DNA from: an uncultured Alistipes sp.
Lineage (GTDB): Bacteria > Bacteroidota > Bacteroidia > Bacteroidales > Rikenellaceae
Length of the DNA: 39,910 nt
NCBI GenBank assembly: GCA_944322375.1
Contig: CALUOX010000012.1
Coordinates: 1 to 39,910, forward strand
Direction of reading: 5' to 3'
The notes beneath the pieces are model-generated. The model saw only the letters and a list, made by a program, of their open reading frames with translations. It did no database searches and had not been told where the DNA came from. Below, piece after piece: positions 1-9,039 of this stretch (positions are counted from its first letter, which is position 1; each line of letters opens with the position of its first letter). The position numbers and the translations under genes are program-made.

Positions 1-1260
<1,260 letters not shown>

Positions 1261-1305
1261 TCGGTCGATGCCTCAGCGTTTGACCGGGGCTGATTGATTA
1301 TATCG

Positions 1306-1360
1306 GAAGAAATGCCGGAAGCGGATGCAGTATTTGTCCGCTTCCGGCATTCTTCTTGAA
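1306..1360 (+). terminator. Rho-independent terminator of nifJ
   Basis: A long hairpin follows nifJ. The left arm 1311-1325 pairs with the right arm 1337-1351 over 15 bp around an 11-base loop. The stem extends by GAAG (1306-1309) against CTTC (1352-1355) with one bulged A. The 3' side runs into TTCTTCTTG, a moderate T tract. It separates nifJ from the next gene. Confidence 0.8.
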
Positions 1361-1393
1361 GAGAAGTTTAATTCGGATAAATTGAATACGAAG

Positions 1394-1906
1394 ATGAAAC
1401 AGTTTCTGTGTGCAGCTGCGGCATTGTTGCTGATGTCGGCCTGCGAAAGTTCGAAGCAGTGCCTTCCGCTGGAGGGTACGCAGTGGAAGTTGACCGAGAT
1501 GGAGGGTACGGCCAATCCGGCATTCTCGGCCGAAGCCGATACGTTCAACATTACGTTCGATGCGGAGAAGAAGATGGTTTACGGTGCCGGCGCCTGCAAT
1601 CGCCTTTTCGGCCCTTACGTCCTGACCGCGGAGGATGGGGTGGATATCGAGCGTCTGGCCGCAACGATGATGGCCTGTCCGAATCTCGATCTGGAGAATC
1701 GCTTCACGAAGTTGCTGGAAGAGGCCGACTCCTACAAGATCGACGGCGACGTGCTGACGCTGTTCGATGACGGACGTAAATTGCTTGTTTTCAAGGGGAC
1801 GGCAGCCGCGAGTGTTCCCGCGGAGGAGTTGACACCGGCGCAGCCGGTACCGGCGGCCGATTCGGTGAAAACAACCGAAGAGGCTGCTGCGCCTGCGACA
1901 AAATAG
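1394..1906 (+). CDS. META-domain (HslJ-like) lipoprotein
   Basis: 170-residue predicted lipoprotein. The ATG at 1394 is chosen because it starts a clean signal peptide (MKQFLCAAAALLLMSAC, lipid cysteine C17); a longer in-frame extension to 1325 adds non-signal residues and runs back into the nifJ terminator. Residues about 24-135 are a META domain: LEGTQWKLTEMEG at the start, a GAGACNRLFGPY core, then MMACPN and LFDDGRKLLVFKG. META proteins such as E. coli HslJ are small periplasmic or outer-membrane proteins linked to stress or novobiocin tolerance; the biochemical role is not established. The last 35 residues are an Ala/Pro/Glu/Thr-rich low-complexity tail. It appears monocistronic. Confidence 0.85.
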   Translation: MKQFLCAAAALLLMSACESSKQCLPLEGTQWKLTEMEGTANPAFSAEADTFNITFDAEKKMVYGAGACNRLFGPYVLTAEDGVDIERLAATMMACPNLDLENRFTKLLEEADSYKIDGDVLTLFDDGRKLLVFKGTAAASVPAEELTPAQPVPAADSVKTTEEAAAPATK

Positions 1907-1923
1907 CAGTGCGCGGACAACTG

Positions 1924-2007
1924 CTGTCGGTCGGGTTTCATCCTGCCGACAGAACGGCGGAGCGTTCTCCGAGGGTCCGGATCGGGCCTTTGGAGAACGC
2001 TCCGTTT
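1924..2007 (+). terminator. Two tandem hairpins, probable terminator of the META gene
   Basis: First hairpin: CTGTCGG (1924-1930) pairs with CCGACAG (1946-1952). Second and stronger: a 13-bp perfect stem, 1958-1970 against 1992-2004, followed by TTTA. The T tract is short, so termination is likely but not certain. The rest of the 371-base gap (1907-2277) shows only GC-rich sequence with several copies of CCCTCGGAG near 2090-2130, plus the opposing terminator at 2174-2205. Confidence 0.55.
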
Positions 2008-2173
2008 ATGGATCGGGACCGTTTCTCCTCGCTCTTCTCTCCGCATCCCTCGATGGGGAGGCTCGTCCTGTCCGTGATGCGGAGCTGAACCCTCGGAGTC
2101 GGACTCTCGGTTTCGGACCCTCGGAGCTGCGGGGATGGCTGGCGGCTTCGATGTTCGCCGGCCATGAAACATG

Positions 2174-2205
2174 AAAAAAGGGAACGGAGCAGATCCGTTC
2201 CCTTT
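2174..2205 (-). terminator. Rho-independent terminator of the minus-strand GDPD gene
   Basis: A 12-bp perfect stem (2177-2188 with 2194-2205) and 5-base loop. Read on the minus strand it is followed by a run of six T (complement of 2174-2179). It lies about 70 bases past the GDPD stop codon. On the plus strand the tail is only TTTG, so the minus-strand gene is the likely client. Confidence 0.85.
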
Positions 2206-2277
2206 GTCCGTTGTGCCGGAGTTATCCGTTCAGACCCGTCCCGCTGAATCGGGCGGTCTGTGGCTGCCGCGTGGGGA

Positions 2278-3105
2278 TCAATATTTCACCTTGATCCAGG
2301 GGGCCTTCTCCGCCAGGTAGTTCTTGACCTTGATGGGGACGTCGGTACACATGTAGTCGCATCCGAGGTAGGCTCCCAGCATAAAGTCCTCGACCGATTG
2401 TCCGGGCCATAGGCTGACGATCAGCCCCTCTTTATGGGCCTTTTTCACCGCCTTGCGGCTCGTTCCGTCCATCGTTGCACCCATGCGGTCGATTCCCATG
2501 GCCTTGCAGAGATCGATCGTCTCGTCGTTGCAGGGCTTCGAGGTGATGAGCAGCAGATCGACTCCCGGGTAGGTTGCCTGCAGGTAACGAAGGGCGCGAC
2601 AGTCGCTCGACGTGAAGACAAAGAGCGCATCTTCGGGCTGGATGGCCTTTACCGCCTTGTAGAGTTTGTCGCAGTATTCGTGAAGCCGGGCTTCGGGATA
2701 GAGCTTCTCGGGTTTGGTCTTCATCTCGAATTCGACGTAAAGACCCTTCTTACCCTTGAGAAACTCCAGCAGCTCGTCGAGGAACATCATCTTGTTTCCC
2801 TGTTTTGTGTTGAGTTTCCGGATCTCGGCTTCGGTCTTCTCCTCGACGGTTCCGGAGCCGTTGGTGGTCCGTTCGAGCGAGCTGTCGTGCGTGACGACGA
2901 GCGCACCGTCGGCCGTCATGCGAATGTCCGTTTCAAATCCGCGGTATCCGGCATCGTAGCTTGCCTGAAATGCCGAGAGTGTGTTTTCATCGTGTTCCAT
3001 GCGGCCGCCCCGGTGTGAGAAGAGGCGGATCTCCTGTTCCTGTGCGGCAACATCGAGTGCCGCAACGGCGCAGATGGCCAGTGCCATCAGTCGAATAGCT
3101 TTCAT
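2278..3105 (-). CDS. Secreted glycerophosphodiester phosphodiesterase
   Basis: 275-residue exported GDPD that would hydrolyse glycerophosphodiesters to glycerol-3-phosphate and an alcohol. After a signal peptide (MKAIRLMALAICAVAALDVAAQ) the TIM-barrel motifs appear in order: SHRGGRMEHDENTLSAF (catalytic His-Arg and the E-N pair), GFETDIRMTADG (metal-binding E and D), VVTHDSSLERTTNG (second catalytic His), then a C-terminal CTDVPIKVKNYL. The ATG at 3105 is preferred; an in-frame TTG nine bases upstream is the only alternative. It has its own promoter (3159-3189) and terminator, so it is a single-gene unit. No lipobox cysteine is present, so it is probably periplasmic or released. Confidence 0.93.
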   Translation of the reverse strand: MKAIRLMALAICAVAALDVAAQEQEIRLFSHRGGRMEHDENTLSAFQASYDAGYRGFETDIRMTADGALVVTHDSSLERTTNGSGTVEEKTEAEIRKLNTKQGNKMMFLDELLEFLKGKKGLYVEFEMKTKPEKLYPEARLHEYCDKLYKAVKAIQPEDALFVFTSSDCRALRYLQATYPGVDLLLITSKPCNDETIDLCKAMGIDRMGATMDGTSRKAVKKAHKEGLIVSLWPGQSVEDFMLGAYLGCDYMCTDVPIKVKNYLAEKAPWIKVKY

Positions 3106-3131
3106 TTGTTTCAATTCAGGTTATTTGTTAA

Positions 3132-3162
3132 TTTGTGAAGAAGCTTTTCCTTTCTTCACAAA
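3132..3162. repeat. 11-bp inverted repeat over the GDPD promoter start region
   Basis: TTTGTGAAGAA (3132-3142) is the exact reverse complement of TTCTTCACAAA (3152-3162), with a 9-base spacer. The outer arm overlaps the -7 box (3159-3166) and the spacer lies at the expected transcription start. It could be a repressor operator or a hairpin at the extreme 5' end of the mRNA. Confidence 0.7.
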
Positions 3163-3189
3163 GGTAACGCTTTTCTTCGATTTCACAAA
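3159..3189 (-). promoter_or_regulatory. Bacteroidota primary-sigma promoter of the GDPD gene
   Basis: On the minus strand, TTTG (3189-3186), exactly 19 bases, then TACCTTTG (3166-3159), matching the Bacteroides -33/-7 consensus TTTG / TAnnTTTG. The predicted start near 3152 gives a leader of about 47 bases to the ATG at 3105. Confidence 0.85.
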
Positions 3190-3349
3190 TGAGGTGTTCG
3201 ATCTTTTTCGTTTCCGGAGCGGTTTTCTTTCGAATCGTTTTGAGATGGGTGTGCCGCATCGATTTCCCCGCGAAGGCGGTTCGTCGTTCACGTGCGGGAA
3301 GCCCGGCGGAGGGAAAACGGACGGGATGAAACAGACGGAGCGAGAATAG

Positions 3350-3990
3350 ATGGGTGTAAGGCTGTGCGGAGGGTGCAGGTCGGAAAACGGGAAAATCGGT
3401 GAGTGAAAAACGGGCGGGATGGAACCGTCGGATGAAATTTTGTGTGCAAATGGGCGGGGTGGAAGTCTGCGGGAAAAAACAAACGGATGGAGATCGGTGG
3501 TTGAGGAGCGGCCGGACGAAATATGCAGCGTGAAAATAGACAAGAGAAAGGTTGTGGGGTGATATGACGCCGGTGTGAATCGAAGTGTGAAAGGCGGGTG
3601 GAAGAATTAAACTGAGTGAAAATAGTCAGGTGAAAGGCTGTATGGCGGGTGCAGGCCGGCGGAACACAGACCGTCAGATGAAACGCTGCGGGCGAAGTCG
3701 GCGGATGGAACTTTGTTTGCAAATGGGCGGGGTGGAAGTCTGCGGGAAAAACGGACGGATAGAGATCGGTGGTTGAGGAGTGGCCGGACGAAATACGCAG
3801 CGTGAAAATAGACAAGAGAAAGGTTGTGGGGTGATATGACGCCGGTGTGAATCGAAGTGTGAAAGGCGGGTGGAAGAATTAAACTGAGTGAAAATAGTCA
3901 GGTGAAAGGCTGTGTGACGGGTGCAGATCGGCGGGACACAGACCGTCGGATGAAACGCTGCGGGCGAAGTCTGCGGATGAAGAACCTGCG
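3350..3990. repeat. Two-copy 272-bp tandem repeat with a degenerate upstream remnant
   Basis: The 911-base gap 3106-4016 is mostly repeat. A unit beginning near 3445 recurs near 3718 with a period of 272-273 bp and only scattered substitutions; for example CAAGAGAAAGG is at 3541 and again at 3813. The second copy decays after about 3990. A more diverged, shortened copy precedes them (about 3350-3445). Each unit is itself built from short purine-rich phrases of the type GGATGAAA / GCGGGAAAAA / AGTGAAAATAG, so it probably grew by nested duplication. Minus-strand frames across it encode only low-complexity S/F/H/P-rich peptides that repeat with the DNA and are not called as genes. Confidence 0.85.
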
Positions 3991-4016
3991 GGCGAAAATT
4001 GGGTGGCGCCGGTCGC

Positions 4017-5258
4017 TCAGCGGGTGTTGTGACGACGTTTCTCCGCCCAGACCATGACGTTGGCGGGCGCGCGGTGGTGCATCAACTCCCCGCGCATGAA
4101 ATCCATGTAGGGTTCGACATGCCGGAAAAAACGAAGATAGCCCTTGCAGAGATAGTTGAGACCGCCTTCTCCCTCTCGCGTGCGTTCGAAACGGTTGCGG
4201 GGACACTCGCCGTTGCAGGCAAACAGGTAGCGGCAGCGGCGGCACTGTGCCGGCAGGGCGCGGAGTTTGGCATCGCCGAAGGCCGTCTGGCGCGGGCTGC
4301 GCATCAACTCTTCGAGCGGGGTCTCGAGGATATTGCCCAACCGGTATTCCGGGAATACGAAGTGGTCGCAGGCATAGAGATCTCCGTTGAACTCCATTGC
4401 CCCGGCATGACCGCAACTCTTCGAGAGCGTGCAGACGCCCGGGGCTTCACCGACCCAGTTGGCGAGCGTGGCATCGAACAGCTGTACGAAGATGCTGCCT
4501 ACATCCTTCCGGATCCATTCGTCGAATACCGCGCAGGTGAACCGTCCCCATTGTTCGGGCGTTACGGAGAATGGAGCCAGCGCCGCGCCGGTTTCGGACG
4601 CTGCGGCAAGCTGACGTCCGTCGTCGTGCGGCAGCAGACGTTCCACAACGGGTGTAAACTGCAGGTAGCGGCATCCGATGTCGCGGAAGAAGCGGTAAAA
4701 ACCGACGGGATCGTCGGCATTGTGCCGATTAACGACCGCCAGGGCGTTCCATTCGACGTTGTGTTTTTGCAGCAGTGCGATGCCGCGCATGACCGCGTCG
4801 AAGGTCGGGCCGTCGTGCAGGTCGCGCCGATAGCGGTCATGTCCCTCGCGCGGTCCGTCGATCGAGATTCCCACCAGCCAGCCGTTTTCGCGGAAGAAGG
4901 TGCACCAGGCATCGTCGAGCAGGACGCCGTTTGTCTGGATGCTGTTTGCGATCATGCGGCCGGCACCGTAAAGCCGCTGCAGGGCGATGACCCGTTCGTA
5001 GAAGGCGCGTGAGCGCAGCAGCGTCTCCCCGCCGTGCCAGGTAAACAGCACCTCCGGGCCGGGTTGCGCCGCGATGTAGTCGCGGATGAACCGTTCGAGC
5101 AGTTCATCGCTCATGAGCTGTTTGCCCTGTGGGTAGAGGTGGCTCTTTTCGAGATAATAACAATAGGTGCAGCGCAGATTGCAGCGGGCACCGGCCGGTT
5201 TGGCCATGACGTAGAGCGGTCGTACGTATTGCTGGTAGGAGAGGATCTCTTCTTGCAT
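4017..5258 (-). CDS. Anaerobic sulfatase-maturating enzyme (radical SAM, SPASM domain)
   Basis: 413-residue cytoplasmic enzyme that uses S-adenosylmethionine and [4Fe-4S] clusters to oxidise the active-site Cys or Ser of sulfatases to formylglycine without oxygen. The radical-SAM motif CNLRCTYC places C26, C30 and C33. TWHGGE, SIDGPREGHDRYR and the C-terminal SPASM cysteines (CTLSKSCGHAG, ACDH, CRRCRYLFACNGECP) follow in the usual order. The ATG at 5258 gives the family's usual length (about 414); an in-frame ATG at 5342 adds 28 atypical residues but sits one base from the predicted transcription start. The sulfatase just upstream on the same strand is the obvious client. Confidence 0.95.
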   Translation of the reverse strand: MQEEILSYQQYVRPLYVMAKPAGARCNLRCTYCYYLEKSHLYPQGKQLMSDELLERFIRDYIAAQPGPEVLFTWHGGETLLRSRAFYERVIALQRLYGAGRMIANSIQTNGVLLDDAWCTFFRENGWLVGISIDGPREGHDRYRRDLHDGPTFDAVMRGIALLQKHNVEWNALAVVNRHNADDPVGFYRFFRDIGCRYLQFTPVVERLLPHDDGRQLAAASETGAALAPFSVTPEQWGRFTCAVFDEWIRKDVGSIFVQLFDATLANWVGEAPGVCTLSKSCGHAGAMEFNGDLYACDHFVFPEYRLGNILETPLEELMRSPRQTAFGDAKLRALPAQCRRCRYLFACNGECPRNRFERTREGEGGLNYLCKGYLRFFRHVEPYMDFMRGELMHHRAPANVMVWAEKRRHNTR

Positions 5259-5349
5259 GATTTGTCGGATCTCGTGTTTCGGGAGGCCGTCGCATGCGTC
5301 GTGCACCCTTCCCCGCGGGGAGAGCACGGATTCGGCCGGCATTCCGTAA

Positions 5350-5380
5350 CAAAGATAGCATAAAAATGAATCGGAAGAAA
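5350..5380 (-). promoter_or_regulatory. Promoter of the sulfatase-maturase gene
   Basis: Minus strand TTTC (5380-5377), 19 bases, TATCTTTG (5357-5350): one mismatch to the TTTG / TAnnTTTG consensus with ideal spacing. Predicted start near 5343. The maturase can therefore be expressed independently of the sulfatase 600 bases upstream. Confidence 0.7.
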
Positions 5381-5614
5381 CTTGTCGGTTGTCATTCCGT
5401 CAGATTTCTTCCGATTCCGCAGTTTTCCATCCACCTCCGTATCGTGCTGCCGGCATCACAGGCGTTTCCGCTGTTTCGGTCCGCCGTATCCGGCAGGTCG
5501 CATGACGCACCCTCTCCGGAAGTGTGCATGTCTGGCGGATCGGACGTTTGCCGTGCAGGTTTTCCCGGCCTGCACACCTTGCCGACCCATCCTCTCATTG
5601 GCTTCCTGCATGCC

Positions 5615-5648
5615 GCACAATCAGGTTGTCTGCACAATCAGGTTGTCT
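5615..5648. repeat. 17-bp tandem duplication
   Basis: GCACAATCAGGTTGTCT occurs at 5615-5631 and again without a gap at 5632-5648. It is one of three unrelated small arrays in the 677-base gap between the maturase (start 5258) and the sulfatase (end 5936). Apart from these arrays and the maturase promoter nothing else was recognised in the gap. Confidence 0.85.
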
Positions 5649-5684
5649 GTATCACCGGAGTGTTCTTGCCGGGAGACATCCTGG

Positions 5685-5730
5685 CGGCTCTGTGCGGCTC
5701 TGTGCGGCTCTGTGCGGCTCTGGACGGCTC
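5685..5730. repeat. 10-bp tandem array, about 4.5 copies
   Basis: The unit TGTGCGGCTC is repeated at 5691, 5701 and 5711, preceded by a partial copy and followed by a variant at 5721 (TGGACGGCTC). It is unrelated in sequence to the neighbouring arrays. Confidence 0.85.
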
Positions 5731-5796
5731 CTGGCGCTCTCGTCCCGATGCGACTCTCCGGATGTCGGCGATGCCCCTTCCCGATATGCTCCGGTT

Positions 5797-5844
5797 GCGT
5801 TTTCTCGATCCGCTTCGGGTGCGCTTTCTCGACCCGGTTCGGTT
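5797..5844. repeat. 24-bp imperfect tandem duplication
   Basis: The segment 5797-5820 (starting GCGTTTTCTCGATCC) is repeated at 5821-5844 (starting GCGCTTTCTCGACCC) with about four substitutions. Noncoding context. Confidence 0.75.
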
Positions 5845-5935
5845 CTTCGGCTGTACGGCATGACCGGCGGAGTGGAAACCGGGTGCTGAGGTCCTCGATC
5901 TCTCCGAAGCGGTGGAGCAACCATTCGGAGCGGGC

Positions 5936-7492
5936 TCAATCGATCTTTTCCGGGATCGTAATCGTGGTCTGGAAAAGGGGATTCCCGATATCCGTATGCG
6001 ATGCGCGGATGAACTCCCACATCCGGGCGACGATGTCGGGGTGATCGGCTGCGACGTCATGTTCCTCCAGCAGGTCGTTCTTCACGTCGTACAGCTCCAT
6101 CCGCGTATTGCCCGTCGAAGCCTCGCGCAACAAACCTTTCCAGTCGCCCCATCGTACGGCAACCCATCCGTCTCCGCGCGGGAACTCCCAATAGAGATAT
6201 TCATGCTCCTGCTGCCGCTTTTCGTCGCCGCGGATGGTGGGCCAGATCGAGATGCCGTCGGTCGGCGGGGTGTCGATCCCCGCAATGTCGCACAAGGTGG
6301 GCATCATGTCGGGGAAGTAGCCGATGTGGTCGTTGACATGCGGAGCAATGCGGTCGCCCCAGGTCACGATAAAGGGCATGCGGATCCCGCCCTCGTGCAG
6401 CGACGACTTGCCCCAGCCCTTTCCGCTGCGGAAGGGGTGCGCACTCTGGAACCATTCGGTCGAGGAGCAGGAGTTCGATGCGGGTCCGTTGTCGCTCGTG
6501 AAGATGATGATGGTATCGTCCCAGATGCCGAGACGCTTGAGTTCGGCAACCAGTCCGCCCACCTGGCGGTCGAAGTAGGAGATCATTGCGGCATAGGTGG
6601 CGTGCGGCCAGCGCGACGGAAAATATTTCTTGCCCTCGATCGGTTCTTCATCCCCGAACTTTTCGACGTAATATTGCACCATCTCGTCGGGCGCCTGCAT
6701 CGGACTGTGGGGAATGGTGGTAGTCCACATCAGGAAGAAGGGCTGATCGCGGTTTTCATTGACGAACCGCAGAACCCGTTCGTACATCAGGTCGGGACTG
6801 TATTGCTTCTGCGTATATTTGTCGTAGCTGTGCGGGTCACGGGGATCGGCTCCTGCATCGAGCGGCGTGTTGGGCGGCAGCAGCTTGTTGTCCAGATAGA
6901 CCCGATGGTCATTCTCCCACAGGAACGGCGGATAGTAGCAGTGTGCCTGCCGCTGGCAGAGGTATCCGAAATATTCATCGAAACCCATCTTGTTGGGGGT
7001 GCTTTCCGACGTCGGACCTCCCAGACCCCATTTGCCGATCATTGCCGTGCGGTAGCCGCCGCGCTGCATCTCCGTGCCGAGGGTCCGCGTTCCCGCCTTC
7101 ATCGGGGCCTCGCCCTCGAGCGACGAGTCGCGCAGCATGGCTTCGTGGTTCCAGATGTCGCCGCGTTGTTCCAGTTCGTCGTTGGAGCGGACCTGGGCGT
7201 GTCCCATGTGCATGCCGGTGAGCAGCCCGCAGCGTGAAGGCGACGAGAGCGGTGCGGCCGCGTACATGTTTGTAAACCGGATGCCCCGGGCCGCCAGCGA
7301 ATCGATGTGGGGCGTTTCGATGCGTGTCTGTCCGTAGCAGCCGAAATCACCGTATCCGGCATCGTCCATCAGGATGAAGATGACATTGGGCTTGCGTTGC
7401 GGGCTCTTGTCTCCGTCACAGGAGACTGCGGTCATCGCGGGAACCGCAGCAGCGCCCAGCAGCAGTGCGGATCCGAGTTTGGATGTTTTCAT
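5936..7492 (-). CDS. Serine-type sulfatase, exported lipoprotein
   Basis: 518-residue arylsulfatase-family (S1) enzyme that cleaves sulfate esters, probably from a sulfated glycan or mucin-type substrate; the substrate cannot be read from sequence. The signal peptide ends at a lipobox (MTAVSC, C25). Metal-binding NVIFILMDDAGYGDFG follows at about residue 36. The maturation motif is S83-S-P-S-R with CGLLTG after it, so the residue converted to formylglycine is a serine and the anaerobic maturase next door is required. GKWGLG, FTSDNGPASNS and a C-terminal substrate-binding subdomain are present. Length is normal. It is downstream of and co-oriented with a LacI-type regulator, and an operator-like site lies about 110 bases upstream. 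Confidence 0.95.
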   Translation of the reverse strand: MKTSKLGSALLLGAAAVPAMTAVSCDGDKSPQRKPNVIFILMDDAGYGDFGCYGQTRIETPHIDSLAARGIRFTNMYAAAPLSSPSRCGLLTGMHMGHAQVRSNDELEQRGDIWNHEAMLRDSSLEGEAPMKAGTRTLGTEMQRGGYRTAMIGKWGLGGPTSESTPNKMGFDEYFGYLCQRQAHCYYPPFLWENDHRVYLDNKLLPPNTPLDAGADPRDPHSYDKYTQKQYSPDLMYERVLRFVNENRDQPFFLMWTTTIPHSPMQAPDEMVQYYVEKFGDEEPIEGKKYFPSRWPHATYAAMISYFDRQVGGLVAELKRLGIWDDTIIIFTSDNGPASNSCSSTEWFQSAHPFRSGKGWGKSSLHEGGIRMPFIVTWGDRIAPHVNDHIGYFPDMMPTLCDIAGIDTPPTDGISIWPTIRGDEKRQQEHEYLYWEFPRGDGWVAVRWGDWKGLLREASTGNTRMELYDVKNDLLEEHDVAADHPDIVARMWEFIRASHTDIGNPLFQTTITIPEKID

Positions 7493-7584
7493 GGTTCGGG
7501 TTCGTTTTGTATTGGTAACAATAATCTGTTCTGTTTATCTTGTGTGTCTTGCGCTCTTTCGTGCGGCCGCCCCTGCGGGTCCGG

Positions 7585-7624
7585 CGGTTTGTTGTGATTA
7601 AACGTTTCCAGCCGGTTTGTTGTG
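7585..7624 (-). promoter_or_regulatory. Candidate LacI-family operator and flanking direct repeats upstream of the sulfatase
   Basis: An AAACGTTT core (7600-7607), typical of LacI/PurR-family operators, sits in the 248-base gap between lacI and the sulfatase start. It is bracketed by two exact copies of CGGTTTGTTGTG (7585-7596 and 7613-7624), 28 bases apart. The same AAACGTTT core is in a perfect palindrome upstream of the regulator gene itself. No clear -33/-7 promoter was found in this gap. Confidence 0.5.
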
Positions 7625-7740
7625 CTTCAGTACAACAGGTCGGCTTGTGGCGGTCTATCGCGCCCCTCCCTTCTCCATTATCGAGGAATCTTGCCCGCGG
7701 AGTGGAAGAGCGCCGGCGGCATCTTGCCATGCCCTCTCCT

Positions 7741-8754
7741 TTAGTGCTCCAGCCGTTTGACCGAGCGGCAGGCAACGAGCGACGGCGCCAATCGCAGTTG
7801 ATCTCTTTCCGACGTGTCGCCGTTCATACGCCGCAAAAGGATCTCCATGGCCTGCGTCCCGATTTCGGCACTCGGCTGGCTGATGCGGGTGATGGCAGGG
7901 TCGAGGTAGTCGAGGTATTCATAGTTGTCGAACGACAGCAGCGAGATGTCCTCCGGGATCCGCAGCCGCAATTCGCGGATCGCCTTGAGCGACCCGAGCA
8001 GAATGGTATTGCTCAGGGCGAAGATTGCCGTGGGACGCCGCCGCACATGCAGGGCCCGCAGGGTCTGTTCGTAGCCGTTGCGGATCGAGAATCCGTCGCC
8101 CACGACCTGGGCCCATTGTTTGATCCCGTTCTCGGCGAGAGCCTGGCGGTAGCCCGCGACACGTTCGGTCGAAGGCATCGAATGGCGTACGCCCTGGATG
8201 CAGAGAATGCGTTCATGACCGTGGTCGATGAGGTATTGCGTGCCTTCGCGGCCACCCTGGAAATTGTCCGTAACGACGTATGGGAGTGTCGTCCGGGCAA
8301 AATAGCGGTCTATGCAGACGACGGGAGTCTGTTGCGCCACCGATTCGAGGAACGAGGGGTCGCCGCCGGCCGGTGCAATCAGGATCCCGTCAACCTTGCG
8401 TGAGACGAGCGAGCGCACACCCTCCTGTTCGTTGCGTTCGTCTTCGCTCGTATCGATAAGGATCACCGTATATCCGTGCGTGCGGGCCTTCTCCACGATG
8501 ATGCTGGCGACATGTGCGAAATAGGGGTTGTCGATGCTCGGCACCAGAAGTCCCAGCGTATTTGTCCGACTTGTTCGCAACCCCTTGGCAAGCAGACTCG
8601 GGGTAAAGTTGCAGCGTTCGGCCTCCTTCCTGATGAGTGCGACCGTTTTGTCGCTGATACGGTATTTGGCGGCCTGGCCGCTCAGAACGCGCGATACGGT
8701 CGATACGGAGAAACCGGTGCGTTCCGCGATGCTGACGAGCGTCTCTTTGAACAT
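7741..8754 (-). CDS. LacI/GalR-family transcriptional regulator
   Basis: 337-residue DNA-binding regulator. The N-terminal helix-turn-helix (residues about 6-26, SIAERTGFSVSTVSRVLSG) and hinge helix (SLLAKGLRTSRTNTLGLLVP) are canonical. The C-terminal two-lobed periplasmic-binding-protein-like sensor follows: SIDNPYF, DGILIAPAGG, VCIDRYF, HGHERILCIQG, GYRQAL, ISLLSFDN, ITRISQPSAEIG. Proteins of this type bind a sugar or sugar phosphate. The effector here is unknown; the co-oriented sulfatase suggests a sulfated sugar degradation product, while the divergent ribokinase at 9675 makes ribose or another pentose possible. A perfect palindrome about 100 bases upstream suggests autoregulation. Confidence 0.92.
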   Translation of the reverse strand: MFKETLVSIAERTGFSVSTVSRVLSGQAAKYRISDKTVALIRKEAERCNFTPSLLAKGLRTSRTNTLGLLVPSIDNPYFAHVASIIVEKARTHGYTVILIDTSEDERNEQEGVRSLVSRKVDGILIAPAGGDPSFLESVAQQTPVVCIDRYFARTTLPYVVTDNFQGGREGTQYLIDHGHERILCIQGVRHSMPSTERVAGYRQALAENGIKQWAQVVGDGFSIRNGYEQTLRALHVRRRPTAIFALSNTILLGSLKAIRELRLRIPEDISLLSFDNYEYLDYLDPAITRISQPSAEIGTQAMEILLRRMNGDTSERDQLRLAPSLVACRSVKRLEH

Positions 8755-8773
8755 GTCGAAGGATTATTTTGCA

Positions 8774-8781
8774 CAAAGTTA
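8774..8781 (-). promoter_or_regulatory. Candidate -7 element of the LacI-type regulator
   Basis: Minus strand TAACTTTG matches TAnnTTTG and lies 20 bases before the ATG at 8754. No TTTG is found at the expected -33 distance, so the promoter may be weak or activator-dependent. The start of transcription would be only about 12 bases from the start codon. Confidence 0.45.
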
Positions 8782-8851
8782 AAAAAAAGTGCGAAAAACG
8801 GATGTGGCGTTTTGTTTTTTTACAATTTATGTTTTATTTTTGTCAGGATTG

Positions 8852-8865
8852 CGCAAACGTTTGCG
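8852..8865. promoter_or_regulatory. Perfect 14-bp LacI-family operator-like palindrome
   Basis: CGCAAACGTTTGCG is its own reverse complement and contains the AAACGTTT core of LacI/PurR-type operators. It sits about 100 bases upstream of the regulator gene, in the divergent gap towards ribokinase (920 bases, 8755-9674). Confidence 0.65.
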
Positions 8866-9039
8866 TAGCCTTGTGCGCCGGTGGAGGGCTTCTTTGTCGG
8901 AGGAGAGCATTCGACGGCGGTGTCGGATCTTCCGGCAGGCTTTGAGGTGGTGCCGGAAGCTGGTGGAAGACCGTTCGTGCGAATAACGGATGGATAGCCT
9001 CCGGGCTGTGGGTCGCCCGGTTGTCGGGGGGGGAGAACG

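Noticed and set aside
3121-3815. Two minus-strand open frames (to 140 and 175 codons) rich in Ser, Phe, His and Pro.
   Set aside because: They follow the 272-bp repeat exactly, share the same repeated peptides, have no domain or signal and no ribosome-binding context; an open frame is expected from a stop-poor purine-rich repeat.
8852-8865. Attachment site or recombinase target for the perfect palindrome.
   Set aside because: No integrase, tRNA or element boundary is nearby; an AAACGTTT-centred palindrome beside a lacI-type gene is better explained as an operator.
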